From NCBI GenBank assembly GCA_963808545.1, contig CAWEGB010000006.1:248001-312000 (forward strand): a stretch of 64,000 nucleotides of DNA, given 5' to 3'. This document shows, piece after piece, positions 51,083-58,976 of the stretch. The DNA is from JACVRW01 sp963808545. Lineage in GTDB: Bacteria; Actinomycetota; Thermoleophilia; Solirubrobacterales; Thermoleophilaceae. A program made the position numbers and the translations under genes. The notes beneath the pieces were generated by a model that was not told the DNA's origin, did not search any database, and saw nothing but the letters and a program-made list of their open reading frames with translations. How positions within the stretch are numbered: position 1 is the first letter of the stretch; every line of letters begins with the position of its first letter.

Positions 51083-51502
51083 ATGGCCGATACGCCCTCA
51101 CCGCTCGCGGCCGCCCTCGACAGCGTCGGAGATCGCTGGACCCTCCTGATCGTCGAGGCTCTGCTCGACGGCCCGCGGCGCTTCGGCGACCTGCAGGACG
51201 GGCTCGGCGGCATCGCGCCCAACGTCCTGAGCCAGCGCCTGCGCCGGCTCGAGGGCGAGGGCCTGGTGGTGGCCCAGCTCTACTCGGAGCGCCCCCGCCG
51301 CTTCGTCTACGAGCTGAGCGCCTCGGGGCACGAGCTGGCCGGCGCCCTGCGCATGCTCGCCGATTGGGGAGCCCGCAACCGCGATTCGTCCGAGCCGCCC
51401 CGTCACGAGGCCTGCGGGAGCTCGCTCGAGGCTCGCTGGTGGTGCCCCACCTGCGAGCGCCCGGTGAGTGAGGACGAGGCCGCGGACCTGCACTACGCGT
51501 AG
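51083..51502 (+). CDS. HxlR-family transcriptional regulator with C-terminal zinc-ribbon-like tail
   Basis: A 139-residue regulator. The winged helix (DSVGDRWTLLIVEALLDGPR, NVLSQRLRRLEGEGLV) is typical of HxlR proteins, many of which sense electrophiles or quinones. The tail HEACGSSLEARWWCPTCERPV adds a Cys-x(9)-Cys-x2-Cys cluster that could bind zinc or sense thiol stress; this is not standard for the family. It is divergent from the HtrA/globin operon. Confidence 0.9.
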   Translation: MADTPSPLAAALDSVGDRWTLLIVEALLDGPRRFGDLQDGLGGIAPNVLSQRLRRLEGEGLVVAQLYSERPRRFVYELSASGHELAGALRMLADWGARNRDSSEPPRHEACGSSLEARWWCPTCERPVSEDEAADLHYA

Positions 51503-51598
51503 CGAGCGAGGACGGCGCGGGCGGCCGCGAAAGCCCTGCTGACACCCACCTTGCGCCCACTCGCGGGGCCGAGGGGCGACTGCTACCTTCCGCCGTTC

Positions 51599-52078
51599 GT
51601 GGACGACCAGCCCACACGCCGTCTCGAGACCGGCGGGCGGGGACCGGACGGGCCCCGGCGCCCTCCGGGCCGCGAGCCGGACGCTGTCTACCGGCGTCGC
51701 CGCGCGATCGCCATCGGCGCCTTCGGCGCGATCTTCCTGCTGCTGATCGTGCTGATCGTCAGCGCGGGCGGGGACTCGGAGGACAGCGGGGACGCTCCGG
51801 CCGACCTGGGCGTGCCGACCACCACCGCGCCGAGCCGCGACGACACGGACACCGAGACCGAGCGGACCGAGACCGAGCGGACCGACACCACGGACACCTC
51901 GGCCACTCCGGTCACCCCCGTGACGCCGCCCAGCGGCGGCACCGGCGGCGTCACGCCGGTCACGCCCACGCCGCCGGCGCAGGGCGGTGGCGATGCGGCA
52001 CCGGTCACGCCCACGCCCACACCCCCGCCTCAGAGCGGGGAGGGCGGCGGCGCGCAGGCTCCTCCGGGCGACGGCTAG
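51599..52078 (+). CDS. Membrane protein with Thr/Pro-rich extracellular tail
   Basis: A 159-residue protein: a basic cytoplasmic N-terminus of about 35 residues, one membrane helix (IGAFGAIFLLLIVLIVS), then a low-complexity outer segment with TETERTETERTDTTDT and repeated VTPVTP/VTPTPP units. Likely a cell-wall-spanning stalk. Function unknown. GTG 51599 follows TACCTT (51584-51589) by 9 nt. Confidence 0.6.
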   Translation: MDDQPTRRLETGGRGPDGPRRPPGREPDAVYRRRRAIAIGAFGAIFLLLIVLIVSAGGDSEDSGDAPADLGVPTTTAPSRDDTDTETERTETERTDTTDTSATPVTPVTPPSGGTGGVTPVTPTPPAQGGGDAAPVTPTPTPPPQSGEGGGAQAPPGDG

Positions 52079-52097
52079 AGGCGCCGGCCCCGGCCCG

Positions 52098-52511
52098 TCA
52101 ATCGTCGGCGGCCGGCCGCCGTCGTGCGCGCTTGACCTCGCCGCGGCGCCGCTTGCCCTCGAGCCGCCGCCGCCGCGAGCCGGCGGTGGGACCGGTCGAC
52201 CGCCTCGGCCTCGGCACGTGGAGGGCCGACTCCAGGCGACCGGCCAGGCGCTCGAGAGCCAGCTCGCGGTTGCGGGTCTGGCTGCGCGTGTCCTGAGCCA
52301 CGGCACGCACCACCGGGCCCAGCCGGGCGCTGATGCGTCGCTTCTGCTCCTCGTCCAGAGCCCGGGAGGCCTCGACGTCGAAGCTTGCCTCCACCCGCGA
52401 CGCGGTCACGTTCGCGTGCTGGCCGCCGGGCCCGGAGGAGCGGCTGGTGCGCAGCTCGATCTCGTCCAGGGGAACGGCGGCGTGGCGCCCGATCCGGAGC
52501 GGGTCCTCCAT
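52098..52511 (-). CDS. arfB: Peptide-chain-release-factor-like protein (ArfB/YaeJ type)
   Basis: A 137-residue protein: a short RF1-like domain with RSSGPGGQHANVTASRVE carrying the GGQ peptidyl-tRNA hydrolysis motif (about 26-28), followed by a helical and strongly basic tail (RRRRLEGKRRRGEVKRARRR). This is the ArfB layout for rescuing stalled ribosomes: the tail enters the empty mRNA channel. It lacks the codon-recognition domains of RF1/RF2. Confidence 0.88.
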   Translation of the reverse strand: MEDPLRIGRHAAVPLDEIELRTSRSSGPGGQHANVTASRVEASFDVEASRALDEEQKRRISARLGPVVRAVAQDTRSQTRNRELALERLAGRLESALHVPRPRRSTGPTAGSRRRRLEGKRRRGEVKRARRRPAADD

Positions 52512-52527
52512 GGGAGCGCCACGCTAT

Positions 52528-52686
52528 TGACCTGAGTCGTCATTTCGCGCGCACCTTCCCGGCGTCTGGGCGCGCCTGGCGCCACCCCCGGGAATCGCCG
52601 ATGCTCCGCATCGACTCATCCCGCGTGCGTCGCCAGGCCACGCCCAGCCACTCGGGAAGCTGAAGCCGAACTTCCGACTCAGGTCA
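52528..52686. repeat. 159-bp imperfect palindromic element with perfect 12-bp termini
   Basis: TGACCTGAGTCG (52528-52539) is the exact inverse complement of CGACTCAGGTCA (52675-52686). The two 77-nt halves remain recognisably complementary all the way to a GATGC-TCC-GCATC centre (52600-52612), with shared blocks CTTCCCG, CTGGGCG and CCTGGCG. CTA occurs next to both ends. It encodes no protein. It may be a miniature mobile element, or a long hairpin that ends transcripts from both sides. Confidence 0.75.
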
Positions 52687-52842
52687 CTAGCGGCGCGCGC
52701 GCTTCCAGAGCCGGCGGCGTCGAGCCGGTACCGCCGAGCGGCGCCTGCGGTCGCGCCAATCGCGGAGCGTCTGACCGTCGGGCACATCGCACTCGAGAGG
52801 GAGAAAGGCCAATTCGCGGACTGTCTGCGTGGTGGGCGTCAT
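52687..52842 (-). CDS. 51-residue Arg-rich protein
   Basis: ATG to TAG encodes MTPTTQTVRELAFLPLECDV followed by DGQTLRDWRDRRRR and a basic tail. I believe similar short VRELxFLPLECD proteins occur in related genomes, but I know no function. A GGAGG lies 9 nt upstream, inside an ACCCCT/AGGGGT hairpin that could hide it. The stop codon abuts the end of the palindromic element. It is divergent from a PfkB kinase gene, with 58 nt between starts. Confidence 0.6.
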   Translation of the reverse strand: MTPTTQTVRELAFLPLECDVPDGQTLRDWRDRRRRSAVPARRRRLWKRARR

Positions 52843-52900
52843 ACCCCTCCAAGGGGTCTGTTCGCTCCGAGTTACGGCGTTCCTGCGAAGCTGCGTGTCG

Positions 52901-53731
52901 ATGCGGGTAGCGGTGGTGGGGCACGTGGAGTGGGTCGAGTTCGCGCCGGTGGAGCGGGTGCCCCGGCCCGGCGAGATCGTCCACACCGAGGACACCTTCG
53001 AGGCGCCGGCCGGCGGAGGGGCGGTGGCTGGGGTCCAGCTTCTGAAGCTCGCAGGTGAGGCGACGCTGTACACGGCCCTCGGAAGCGACGAGGTCGGCCA
53101 CCGCTCGGAGGGGGCGCTGTCGGAGCTCGGGCTGCGCGTGAGCGTCGCCCGGCGCGACGAGGAGCAGCGCCGCGGCTTTGTGTACCTCGACTCGGACGGC
53201 GAGCGCACCATCACGGTCATCGGCAAGCGGCTCGGCCCGGCGGGCGCCGATCCGCTGCCGTGGGACGAGCTCGAAGAGACCGCGGGCGTGTACTTCACCG
53301 CGGGCGACGCCGAGGCCGTGCGGCATGCCCGGCGCGGCGGCGCCCTGGTGTCCAGCGCCCGCGCGCTCGACACGCTCGCCGAGGCCGGCGTGGAGCTCGA
53401 CGCGCTGGTGGCCAGCAACAACGACGCCGGCGAGCGCTACGAGACAGGCGACCTCGACCCTCCGCCGCGCTACGTGGTGCGCACAGAGGGCGGCGAGGGG
53501 GGAGCGTGGGAGTCCGCCGCGGGCGAGACGGGCCGCTGGGACGCCACGCCGCTGCCCGGCCCGGTGAAGGACTCATACGGGTCCGGCGACAGCTTCGCCG
53601 CCGGCCTCACCTTCGGTCTGGGCAGCGGCATGCCGATCGACGAGGCGGTGGTGCTGGCGGCGCGCTGCGGCGCGGCCTGCCTCACCGGCCGCGGGCCCTA
53701 CGAGGCCCAGCTTCAGCTCGCCGGTCAGTGA
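52901..53731 (+). CDS. PfkB-family carbohydrate kinase
   Basis: A 276-residue ribokinase-fold enzyme. GGGAVAGVQLLKLAGEATL is the N-terminal substrate-binding part, and DSYGSGDSFAAGLTFGL the PfkB signature with catalytic Asp in GSGD. Slightly shorter than ribokinase, and the substrate is unclear. The ATG at 52901 begins MRVAVVGHVEW. The last 7 nt overlap the convergent rhodanese gene. Confidence 0.9.
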   Translation: MRVAVVGHVEWVEFAPVERVPRPGEIVHTEDTFEAPAGGGAVAGVQLLKLAGEATLYTALGSDEVGHRSEGALSELGLRVSVARRDEEQRRGFVYLDSDGERTITVIGKRLGPAGADPLPWDELEETAGVYFTAGDAEAVRHARRGGALVSSARALDTLAEAGVELDALVASNNDAGERYETGDLDPPPRYVVRTEGGEGGAWESAAGETGRWDATPLPGPVKDSYGSGDSFAAGLTFGLGSGMPIDEAVVLAARCGAACLTGRGPYEAQLQLAGQ

Positions 53732-54063
53732 CTGGCCACGTGCCCGTCCTCGGGCTCGATGGGCAGGCCCCCCTCCACCCACGCGAGCAGCCCGCCGTCC
53801 AGGTTGAAGGCGTCGAAGCCCGCCTCGCGGAAGGCGCTGGTGGCCATGGCCGAGCGCGCCCCCGAGCGGCAGTAGAAGACGAGCGGCCGCTCGCGGTCGA
53901 GCCGGGCCGCCTCGGCGGCCAGCTCGGACAGCTCGATGTGCTCGTCTCCGGAGATCCGGCCGGCCTCGTGCTCCTCCGGCGTACGCACGTCGACGAGCTG
54001 CGCATCGGTGTCGCGCAGCAACTCGGCCACACGCCGGGGCGGCAGTTCTGACGTCTCGCTCAT
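53725..54063 (-). CDS. Rhodanese-domain protein
   Basis: A 112-residue single-domain rhodanese. VDVRTPEEHEAGRISGDEHI is the CH2A-like part and FYCRSGARSAMAT the active-site loop with Cys65 in a CRSGAR loop. The loop is the usual sulfur-transferring kind. Soluble and cytosolic. Its sulfur donor and acceptor are unknown. 41 nt separate it from the divergent SDR. Confidence 0.92.
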   Translation of the reverse strand: MSETSELPPRRVAELLRDTDAQLVDVRTPEEHEAGRISGDEHIELSELAAEAARLDRERPLVFYCRSGARSAMATSAFREAGFDAFNLDGGLLAWVEGGLPIEPEDGHVASH

Positions 54064-54104
54064 CGCCCGCTGACGTTAGCGCGGGCTTGGTTAGGCTGCC
54101 CGGC

Positions 54105-55070
54105 ATGGAATGGACCGTGAGGGGCAAGACCGTGTTCATCACCGGGGCGGCGCGAGGCCTCGGCGCCGAGACGGCGCGCCGTGTGGCTGCCCGCGGAGCC
54201 AACGTCGCGCTGGTGGGCCTCGAGCCCGAGGAGCTCGAGCGTGTGGCCGCCCAGTGCGGCACGAACGCCGCCTGGTTCGAGTGCGACGTGACCGACACCG
54301 ACGCCCTGGCGCGGGCGGTCCAGGGTGCGATCGAGCGCTTCGGCGGGATCGACGTCTGCATGGCCAACGCGGGGATTGCACCGATGGGCATGGTCCGCTC
54401 GACCGATCCGGCGGCCTTCGAGCGCACGATCGAGATCAACCTGCTGGGCGTATGGCGCACCGTGAGGGCGTGCCTGCCGCAGGTCATCGAGCGCAATGGC
54501 TACGTGCTGGTCATAGCCTCGCTGGCGGCGGCGATCCACGGTCCCGGGATGGCGGCCTACTCGGCCAGCAAGGCCGGAGCGGAGGCGTTCGCCGACTCGC
54601 TGCGGGCAGAGGTCAAGCACCTCGGCGTGGACGTCGGTGTGGGCTACTTCCACTTCATCGACACCGACATGGTGCGCGGAGCCGACGCCCACCCCGCCGT
54701 CGGACGTATGCGCGACGAGCTCTCCGGCCCGTTCAACAAGACCTATCCGCTGTCCGACGCCGGCCAGGCCATCGCCGACGGCATCGAGGCCCGCAACCGC
54801 TGGGTGGTCGTCCCGCCGTGGGGCCGCGCGCTGCTGGTGCTCCGCACGGCCCTGTCGCCGGTCCTCGACCGCCTCGGCAAGGGCGCGGCGGCCGAGGTCG
54901 ACGCGCTGTTCCAGGCAGACGTGGACGAGCGTGGGATGGAGGCGGCCTCGAAGCCGGTGGGCCCGGGTGGCGAGGCGGGCGCAAGCGGGCCGGGATCCGC
55001 CGAGAGTGCAGCCGGCAACGGCGACGAGCCTGCCGAGCAGCGCGAGCCGGCGGGCGAGACGAGCCGCTAG
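54105..55070 (+). CDS. Short-chain dehydrogenase/reductase with C-terminal extension
   Basis: A 321-residue SDR: ITGAARGLGAETARR cofactor loop, ANAG, catalytic Ser in IASLAAA and YSASK. The first 265 residues form the enzyme; the rest is an Ala/Gly/Glu-rich disordered tail after DALFQADVDERG. Similar to mycobacterial SDRs acting on lipids or steroids. ATG 7 nt after TAGGCT (54092-54097). A 45-nt hairpin follows the stop. Confidence 0.9.
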   Translation: MEWTVRGKTVFITGAARGLGAETARRVAARGANVALVGLEPEELERVAAQCGTNAAWFECDVTDTDALARAVQGAIERFGGIDVCMANAGIAPMGMVRSTDPAAFERTIEINLLGVWRTVRACLPQVIERNGYVLVIASLAAAIHGPGMAAYSASKAGAEAFADSLRAEVKHLGVDVGVGYFHFIDTDMVRGADAHPAVGRMRDELSGPFNKTYPLSDAGQAIADGIEARNRWVVVPPWGRALLVLRTALSPVLDRLGKGAAAEVDALFQADVDERGMEAASKPVGPGGEAGASGPGSAESAAGNGDEPAEQREPAGETSR

Positions 55071-55075
55071 AGCCT

Positions 55076-55120
55076 CGAGAGGAAAGTTCTCCGCGACTAT
55101 CGCGGTCAACATTCCTCTCG
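55076..55120 (+). terminator. Two-part hairpin after the SDR gene
   Basis: CGAGAGGAAAGTT (55076-55088) pairs with AACATTCCTCTCG (55108-55120) with one mismatch. A separate CCGCGA-CTA-TCGCGG stem is nested inside. No U-tract follows. It lies 5 nt after the SDR stop and 42 nt before the next ATG, so it is either a terminator or a leader element of the RemA-like gene. Confidence 0.55.
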
Positions 55121-55162
55121 CCGCCTGAGCGCCGACCGCCCTCACGGCTATCGTCAAACGCG

Positions 55163-55429
55163 ATGGCCAAGCGCGACCCCAGGATGATCCCGCTCGGCTA
55201 CGGGAAGTTCGTCCGGGCCGATCGCATCTACGCGCTCGTGCCGCTGGAGGGCGCGGACCGGCGCGACGGACGGCGCACCTGGGTCCACGTCGACGGTCTC
55301 ACGGAGCCCATCGTGGCGTCGCGCTCCGAGCGGGCCATCCTCGCCGACGTCGAGACTGCGCTTGCCGAGGCCGCGGGTCTCCCGCGCCGCCGGAGCGGCG
55401 TGGCCGCGGGCCAGGAGAGCCTGCTCTAG
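55163..55429 (+). CDS. RemA/DUF370-like small protein
   Basis: An 88-residue protein. IPLGYGKFVRADRIYALVP and GRRTWVHVDGLTEPIVASRS resemble the RemA (DUF370) core of a Gly-Tyr-Gly turn, Arg-Ile strand and later strand. RemA binds DNA and activates matrix genes in Bacillus; an actinobacterial role is unknown. The match is moderate. TATCGT (55149-55154) is 8 nt before the ATG. It overlaps the convergent mreB-like gene by 4 nt. Confidence 0.65.
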   Translation: MAKRDPRMIPLGYGKFVRADRIYALVPLEGADRRDGRRTWVHVDGLTEPIVASRSERAILADVETALAEAAGLPRRRSGVAAGQESLL

Positions 55430-56505
55430 CGCAGACCTCCGGGGCTGGCCCGCTCGAGCAGCTCGATCTCCTCCAGCGCCTGGCCCGCGCCTAGGGCCAC
55501 GCAGTCGAGCGGGGACTCGGCCAGGCGCGCCGGCACGTTGGTCTCCAACGCGACCCGCTCGGCCAGCCCGCGCAGCAGCGCGCCGCCGCCCGCGAGCACG
55601 ATCCCGCGCTGCGGCATGTCCGAGGCCAGCTCGGGCGGTGTGTCCTCGAGGGCCTCCTTCACCGCATCGATGATCGCTCCCACCTGGTCCTCGAGCGCGC
55701 TGCGCATCTCCTCGCTGCCGATCTGCACCTGCCGCGGCAGCCCGGAGATCGGGTCGCGGCCCTTCACGTCACAGCTCCCCTCGCTGGCGTCGGGCGTCAC
55801 GCTGCCCACCTCGAGCTTCACCCGCTCCGCCGTGGTCTCCCCGATCGCCAGCCCGTGAGTCGTGCGCAGCCAGGCCGCGGCGGCGTCGTCCAGGTCGTAG
55901 CCGCCCACCCGCAACGAGCGCGAGACCACGATCCCGCCCAGCGAGATCACCGCCACCTCGCTGGTGCCGCCGCCAACGTCCACCACCACGCTGGCCCGCG
56001 GCTCGTCGATCGGGAGCCCGGCCCCGATCGCCGCCGCCAGCGGCTCCTCGATCAGCTGCACGGAGCGCGCGCCGGCGGCCACGCAGGCCTCGGTCAGAGC
56101 GCGCTGCTCCACGTCGGTGATGCCCGACGGCGCGCACATCATCACCCGCGGGCGCGCGTGGCGGCTGCGATGTACCTGGCCCATGAAGTGGCGGAGCATC
56201 TTCTCGGTGATCTCGAAGTCCGCGATCACACCGTGGCGCAGTGGCCGCACCGCGGTGATGCGCGCCGGCGTGCGGCCGATCATCTGCTGGGCCTGCTCGC
56301 CCACGGCGTGCACCGCGCCGCTCAGGGTGTCCACGGCGACCACCGAAGGCTCGGACACCACGATGCCCTCGCCGCGGACGAACACCAGCGTGTTGGCCGT
56401 GCCCAGGTCGATGGCGATGTCACGGCCGCCCAGCCTCGGCAGGACCCGGCGCCGCAACGGCTGCCGCGCGGAGTCGCGGCGCCCGGCGCCATGCCTCAGA
56501 GGCAT
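55426..56505 (-). CDS. mreB: MreB-family rod-shape actin homologue
   Basis: About 359 residues from the chosen start. RDIAIDLGTANTLVFVRG is the actin phosphate-1 motif, VVVDVGGGTSEVAVISLGG phosphate-2, and GIVLAGGGALLRGLAERV the adenosine motif, so the ATPase core is complete. MreB filaments organise side-wall synthesis. About 27 extra Arg-rich residues precede the core. The start is uncertain: ATG 56505, or GTG 56607/ATG 56613, which lie just after TAGCGT. No mreC or mreD follows. Confidence 0.85.
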   Translation of the reverse strand: MPLRHGAGRRDSARQPLRRRVLPRLGGRDIAIDLGTANTLVFVRGEGIVVSEPSVVAVDTLSGAVHAVGEQAQQMIGRTPARITAVRPLRHGVIADFEITEKMLRHFMGQVHRSRHARPRVMMCAPSGITDVEQRALTEACVAAGARSVQLIEEPLAAAIGAGLPIDEPRASVVVDVGGGTSEVAVISLGGIVVSRSLRVGGYDLDDAAAAWLRTTHGLAIGETTAERVKLEVGSVTPDASEGSCDVKGRDPISGLPRQVQIGSEEMRSALEDQVGAIIDAVKEALEDTPPELASDMPQRGIVLAGGGALLRGLAERVALETNVPARLAESPLDCVALGAGQALEEIELLERASPGGLR

Positions 56506-56666
56506 GCCGCGCCCGCATATTCCGCTGCAGGGTGCCGGGGCGGCGCCCTGCGGTGTGACTGAACGATCTGCGGCTCCCTTCCGCTCGAGCGGCAGCGCGC
56601 CAGGCACCGCCACATAGGGACGCTAGCGGACCGTCCGGTCTCGTTCGCGCAGTTGGGAGCCGGCTC

Positions 56667-58976
56667 TCAGCCGCCGTTGGAGGCCGCGGCGTAGGCGCGG
56701 CTCGGCTGTCCGCGCAGCGCGGTGGCGCCGGGCAGGGGGGTGCCCTTGGCCGTGGCGCCCGCCAGCACCGGCAGGACGAGGCTCGACGCTCGCGCGCCAC
56801 CGAGGGCGATCGTGTTGCGGGTGCGGCCGCGGTCGACGGTGGCGAAGTCCCAGCGTGGGCGGTCGCCACCCGTCGCCTGCACGGTCACCCGGACCCGGGA
56901 GCCCGCCCGGAACGCGTGAGCGGCGGGATAGATCGGCACGCGTACCAGCGCGTAGCGACCCCGCGGGAGAGGCGCGGCGTCCTCCTTCAGGTGGGTCGGG
57001 AAGGGATCGAGCGCCGTGGATCGCCGCGGATTGAGCTTGCGGTGCGAAGCGCGCAGCCAGCCGTTCTGGACATAGGTCTCGCGACCGTCCGGCCGCACCT
57101 CGCTGAGCGTGACCTGGAGGTCGGTGTCGCGAGCCGAGGACCTGACGTGGAGATCGAGGCTCGACGGCCCGCCGATCACCAAGTCGGAGGCGAGCGGCGC
57201 CGTGACGAAGCCGAGGCCCTTGCCGGCCGCCAGCGGCGCCCAGTTGTACGGAGGCTGGGCCTTCCACGCGTCCTCGGCACCGTTTCCGGGGAGCGTCTGG
57301 CGCGGCCGCGCGCCCGGGTCGGCCGTGTAGCGGGCGCGGCTCGCCGAAGCCGGCTTTCGACCCAGCTCGCCGCCGGGCCGGAGATAGAGGCGCGTGGCCC
57401 GGGCCTCGCGCGGCGGCCAGGAGCCGTAGTTGAGCTCCCAGGGCGCGCCGATGGAGCCCGGTCCCTGCGGTCCGCCGCCGTTGTCCATCAGCAGGCGCAC
57501 GCGGGCGTCCTTCTCGAATTCGGCCTTGGCGGCGTCGACGCTGGTGAAGCCCGCCAGGCGCGACTGGGTCACCGGCGCCGCGCCCGCGTCGGCCAGGAAC
57601 TGGTAGAGCGCCCCGCTCAGCCCGATGATCGAGTCGGGGATCCGTGGCACCTCTCCCGCCACGTAGAGCTTGAGGAACTCGGCCCAGCGGGTGATCGTGC
57701 TCGGGCCGAGCGAGTCGGCGTGCACACCGTTCTGCAGCGAGATCCACACGCGCGGCTTGCCGTTCAGCGAGCTCAGGCTCTCGGGGAAGTGACCGCCGGT
57801 CTGCTCGTCCTGGAACTGTCCCACGAGGAACACCGGGACCTTCGTGCGTTTCAGCCACGGCCCGGGCGCACGCTGGCCGAACAGCGACGGCGTGCGGAAC
57901 GGGTTCTGCTCCTGCAGCGCCAGGGCGTCTTGGGTCTGGAGGCGCAGGGCCTGGTTGGCCCGGCAGCGCGCGTCGCCCTGCTTGACCAACTCGCGAGCCC
58001 AGGGCTGGCCGCCCGCCGGCGCCGGCCGGGCGTCCGCCATGCGCTCCTCGATCCAGGTCTGGGCGAAGCCGTTGTTGAAGATGCCGCCCGGATAGCCGGT
58101 GCCGGTGTAGAGGTCGTCGGTGACCGACATCGGCGCGATCGCCGACAGGTGCGGCGGCCGCGTGCCCGCGGCGAAGAGCTGGCTGATCCCGGAGAACGAG
58201 ATGCCGGCCATGCCCACGGTGCCGCCGCGCACCCAGGGCTGAGCCGCGACCGTCTCCACGGCGTCGTAGCCGTCGTACGTGGTGGGCAGGTCGAACAGGT
58301 CGAAGGCGCCGCCCGAGCAGCCCGAGCCGCGCATCTGCACGCTGACCACGGCGAAGCCGAGCAGCGGGCCGATCAGCGAGCCCACCGCGGTGGAGCTGGC
58401 GGGCGCGAGGGGATCCGGCGGGGCGCCGCTGCCGTTGAGCGAGCCGATGACCGAGCTGAGCAGATCGTTGGGCGCCGCCACCTGATAGCCGGAGTGCTCG
58501 ATGAAGGTGGGGAAGGGGCCGTCGGCCAGCGTCTTCCCGGTCGGGAGACGCACGGTCATGGCCAGCTCCACGCCGTCGCGCACCGTCACGTAGTTCAGCC
58601 CCTGCCTCAGGCTCTTTCGCCGGTAGAAGGAACGGCCCGGGTTGGCGCCTGCGCGCAGCACTCGGAACGCCTTGCTGCTCACCGCCCGCCGGCCTCTTCC
58701 GCTGAGCACCCGGTAGCCCGGCCCGGGAGTGAGCTCGCGGAAGATCTTGCTGCCCAGCCGGTCGGCGCGCCCGCTGCCGACGGTGCGGCCGCGCGCGTTC
58801 ACCAAGCGCAGCGTCTGGCCACGCTCCGCGTCGAGCACGTAGGCGTGGTTGATGCCGCCACGAGCGCTGAACTGCGCCTTTCCCGCGGCGAAGGCCGTCG
58901 GCGCGGCCAGCCCAAGCAGGCCCAGGGAGCACGCCGCGACCGCGGCGACGGTTCGTATGCGAGCTGCCTGCTTCAG
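56667..58976 (-). CDS. Secreted CocE/NonD (S15-type) hydrolase with a non-canonical start
   Basis: About 769 residues from a CTG. A signal peptide (KQAARIRTVAAVAAC, then LGLLGLAAPTAFA) lies in frame but has no ATG, GTG or TTG. The mature enzyme has an alpha/beta hydrolase core with GMAGISFSGISQLFAAG (Ser nucleophile), GQFQDEQTGGHFP and NGVHADS for the acid and His, and a C-terminal jelly-roll (about 480-720), the X-Pro dipeptidyl-peptidase layout. A GTG at 58838 lies after the signal peptide. Adding one base to the G tract near 58977-58980 would create GTG-CCG-AGC-CCC-CTG. Confidence 0.85.
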   Translation of the reverse strand: MKQAARIRTVAAVAACSLGLLGLAAPTAFAAGKAQFSARGGINHAYVLDAERGQTLRLVNARGRTVGSGRADRLGSKIFRELTPGPGYRVLSGRGRRAVSSKAFRVLRAGANPGRSFYRRKSLRQGLNYVTVRDGVELAMTVRLPTGKTLADGPFPTFIEHSGYQVAAPNDLLSSVIGSLNGSGAPPDPLAPASSTAVGSLIGPLLGFAVVSVQMRGSGCSGGAFDLFDLPTTYDGYDAVETVAAQPWVRGGTVGMAGISFSGISQLFAAGTRPPHLSAIAPMSVTDDLYTGTGYPGGIFNNGFAQTWIEERMADARPAPAGGQPWARELVKQGDARCRANQALRLQTQDALALQEQNPFRTPSLFGQRAPGPWLKRTKVPVFLVGQFQDEQTGGHFPESLSSLNGKPRVWISLQNGVHADSLGPSTITRWAEFLKLYVAGEVPRIPDSIIGLSGALYQFLADAGAAPVTQSRLAGFTSVDAAKAEFEKDARVRLLMDNGGGPQGPGSIGAPWELNYGSWPPREARATRLYLRPGGELGRKPASASRARYTADPGARPRQTLPGNGAEDAWKAQPPYNWAPLAAGKGLGFVTAPLASDLVIGGPSSLDLHVRSSARDTDLQVTLSEVRPDGRETYVQNGWLRASHRKLNPRRSTALDPFPTHLKEDAAPLPRGRYALVRVPIYPAAHAFRAGSRVRVTVQATGGDRPRWDFATVDRGRTRNTIALGGARASSLVLPVLAGATAKGTPLPGATALRGQPSRAYAAASNGG

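Noticed and set aside
51830..52060. Thr/Glu/Pro codon repeats as a tandem repeat array or CRISPR-like structure
   Set aside because: The units are short, irregular and in frame with a membrane protein's extracellular tail; this is protein low complexity.
56490..56506. CATGCCTC-A-GAGGCATG palindrome over the possible mreB start
   Set aside because: It is short, partly coding under one of the start choices, and has no companion site; too weak for an operator call.
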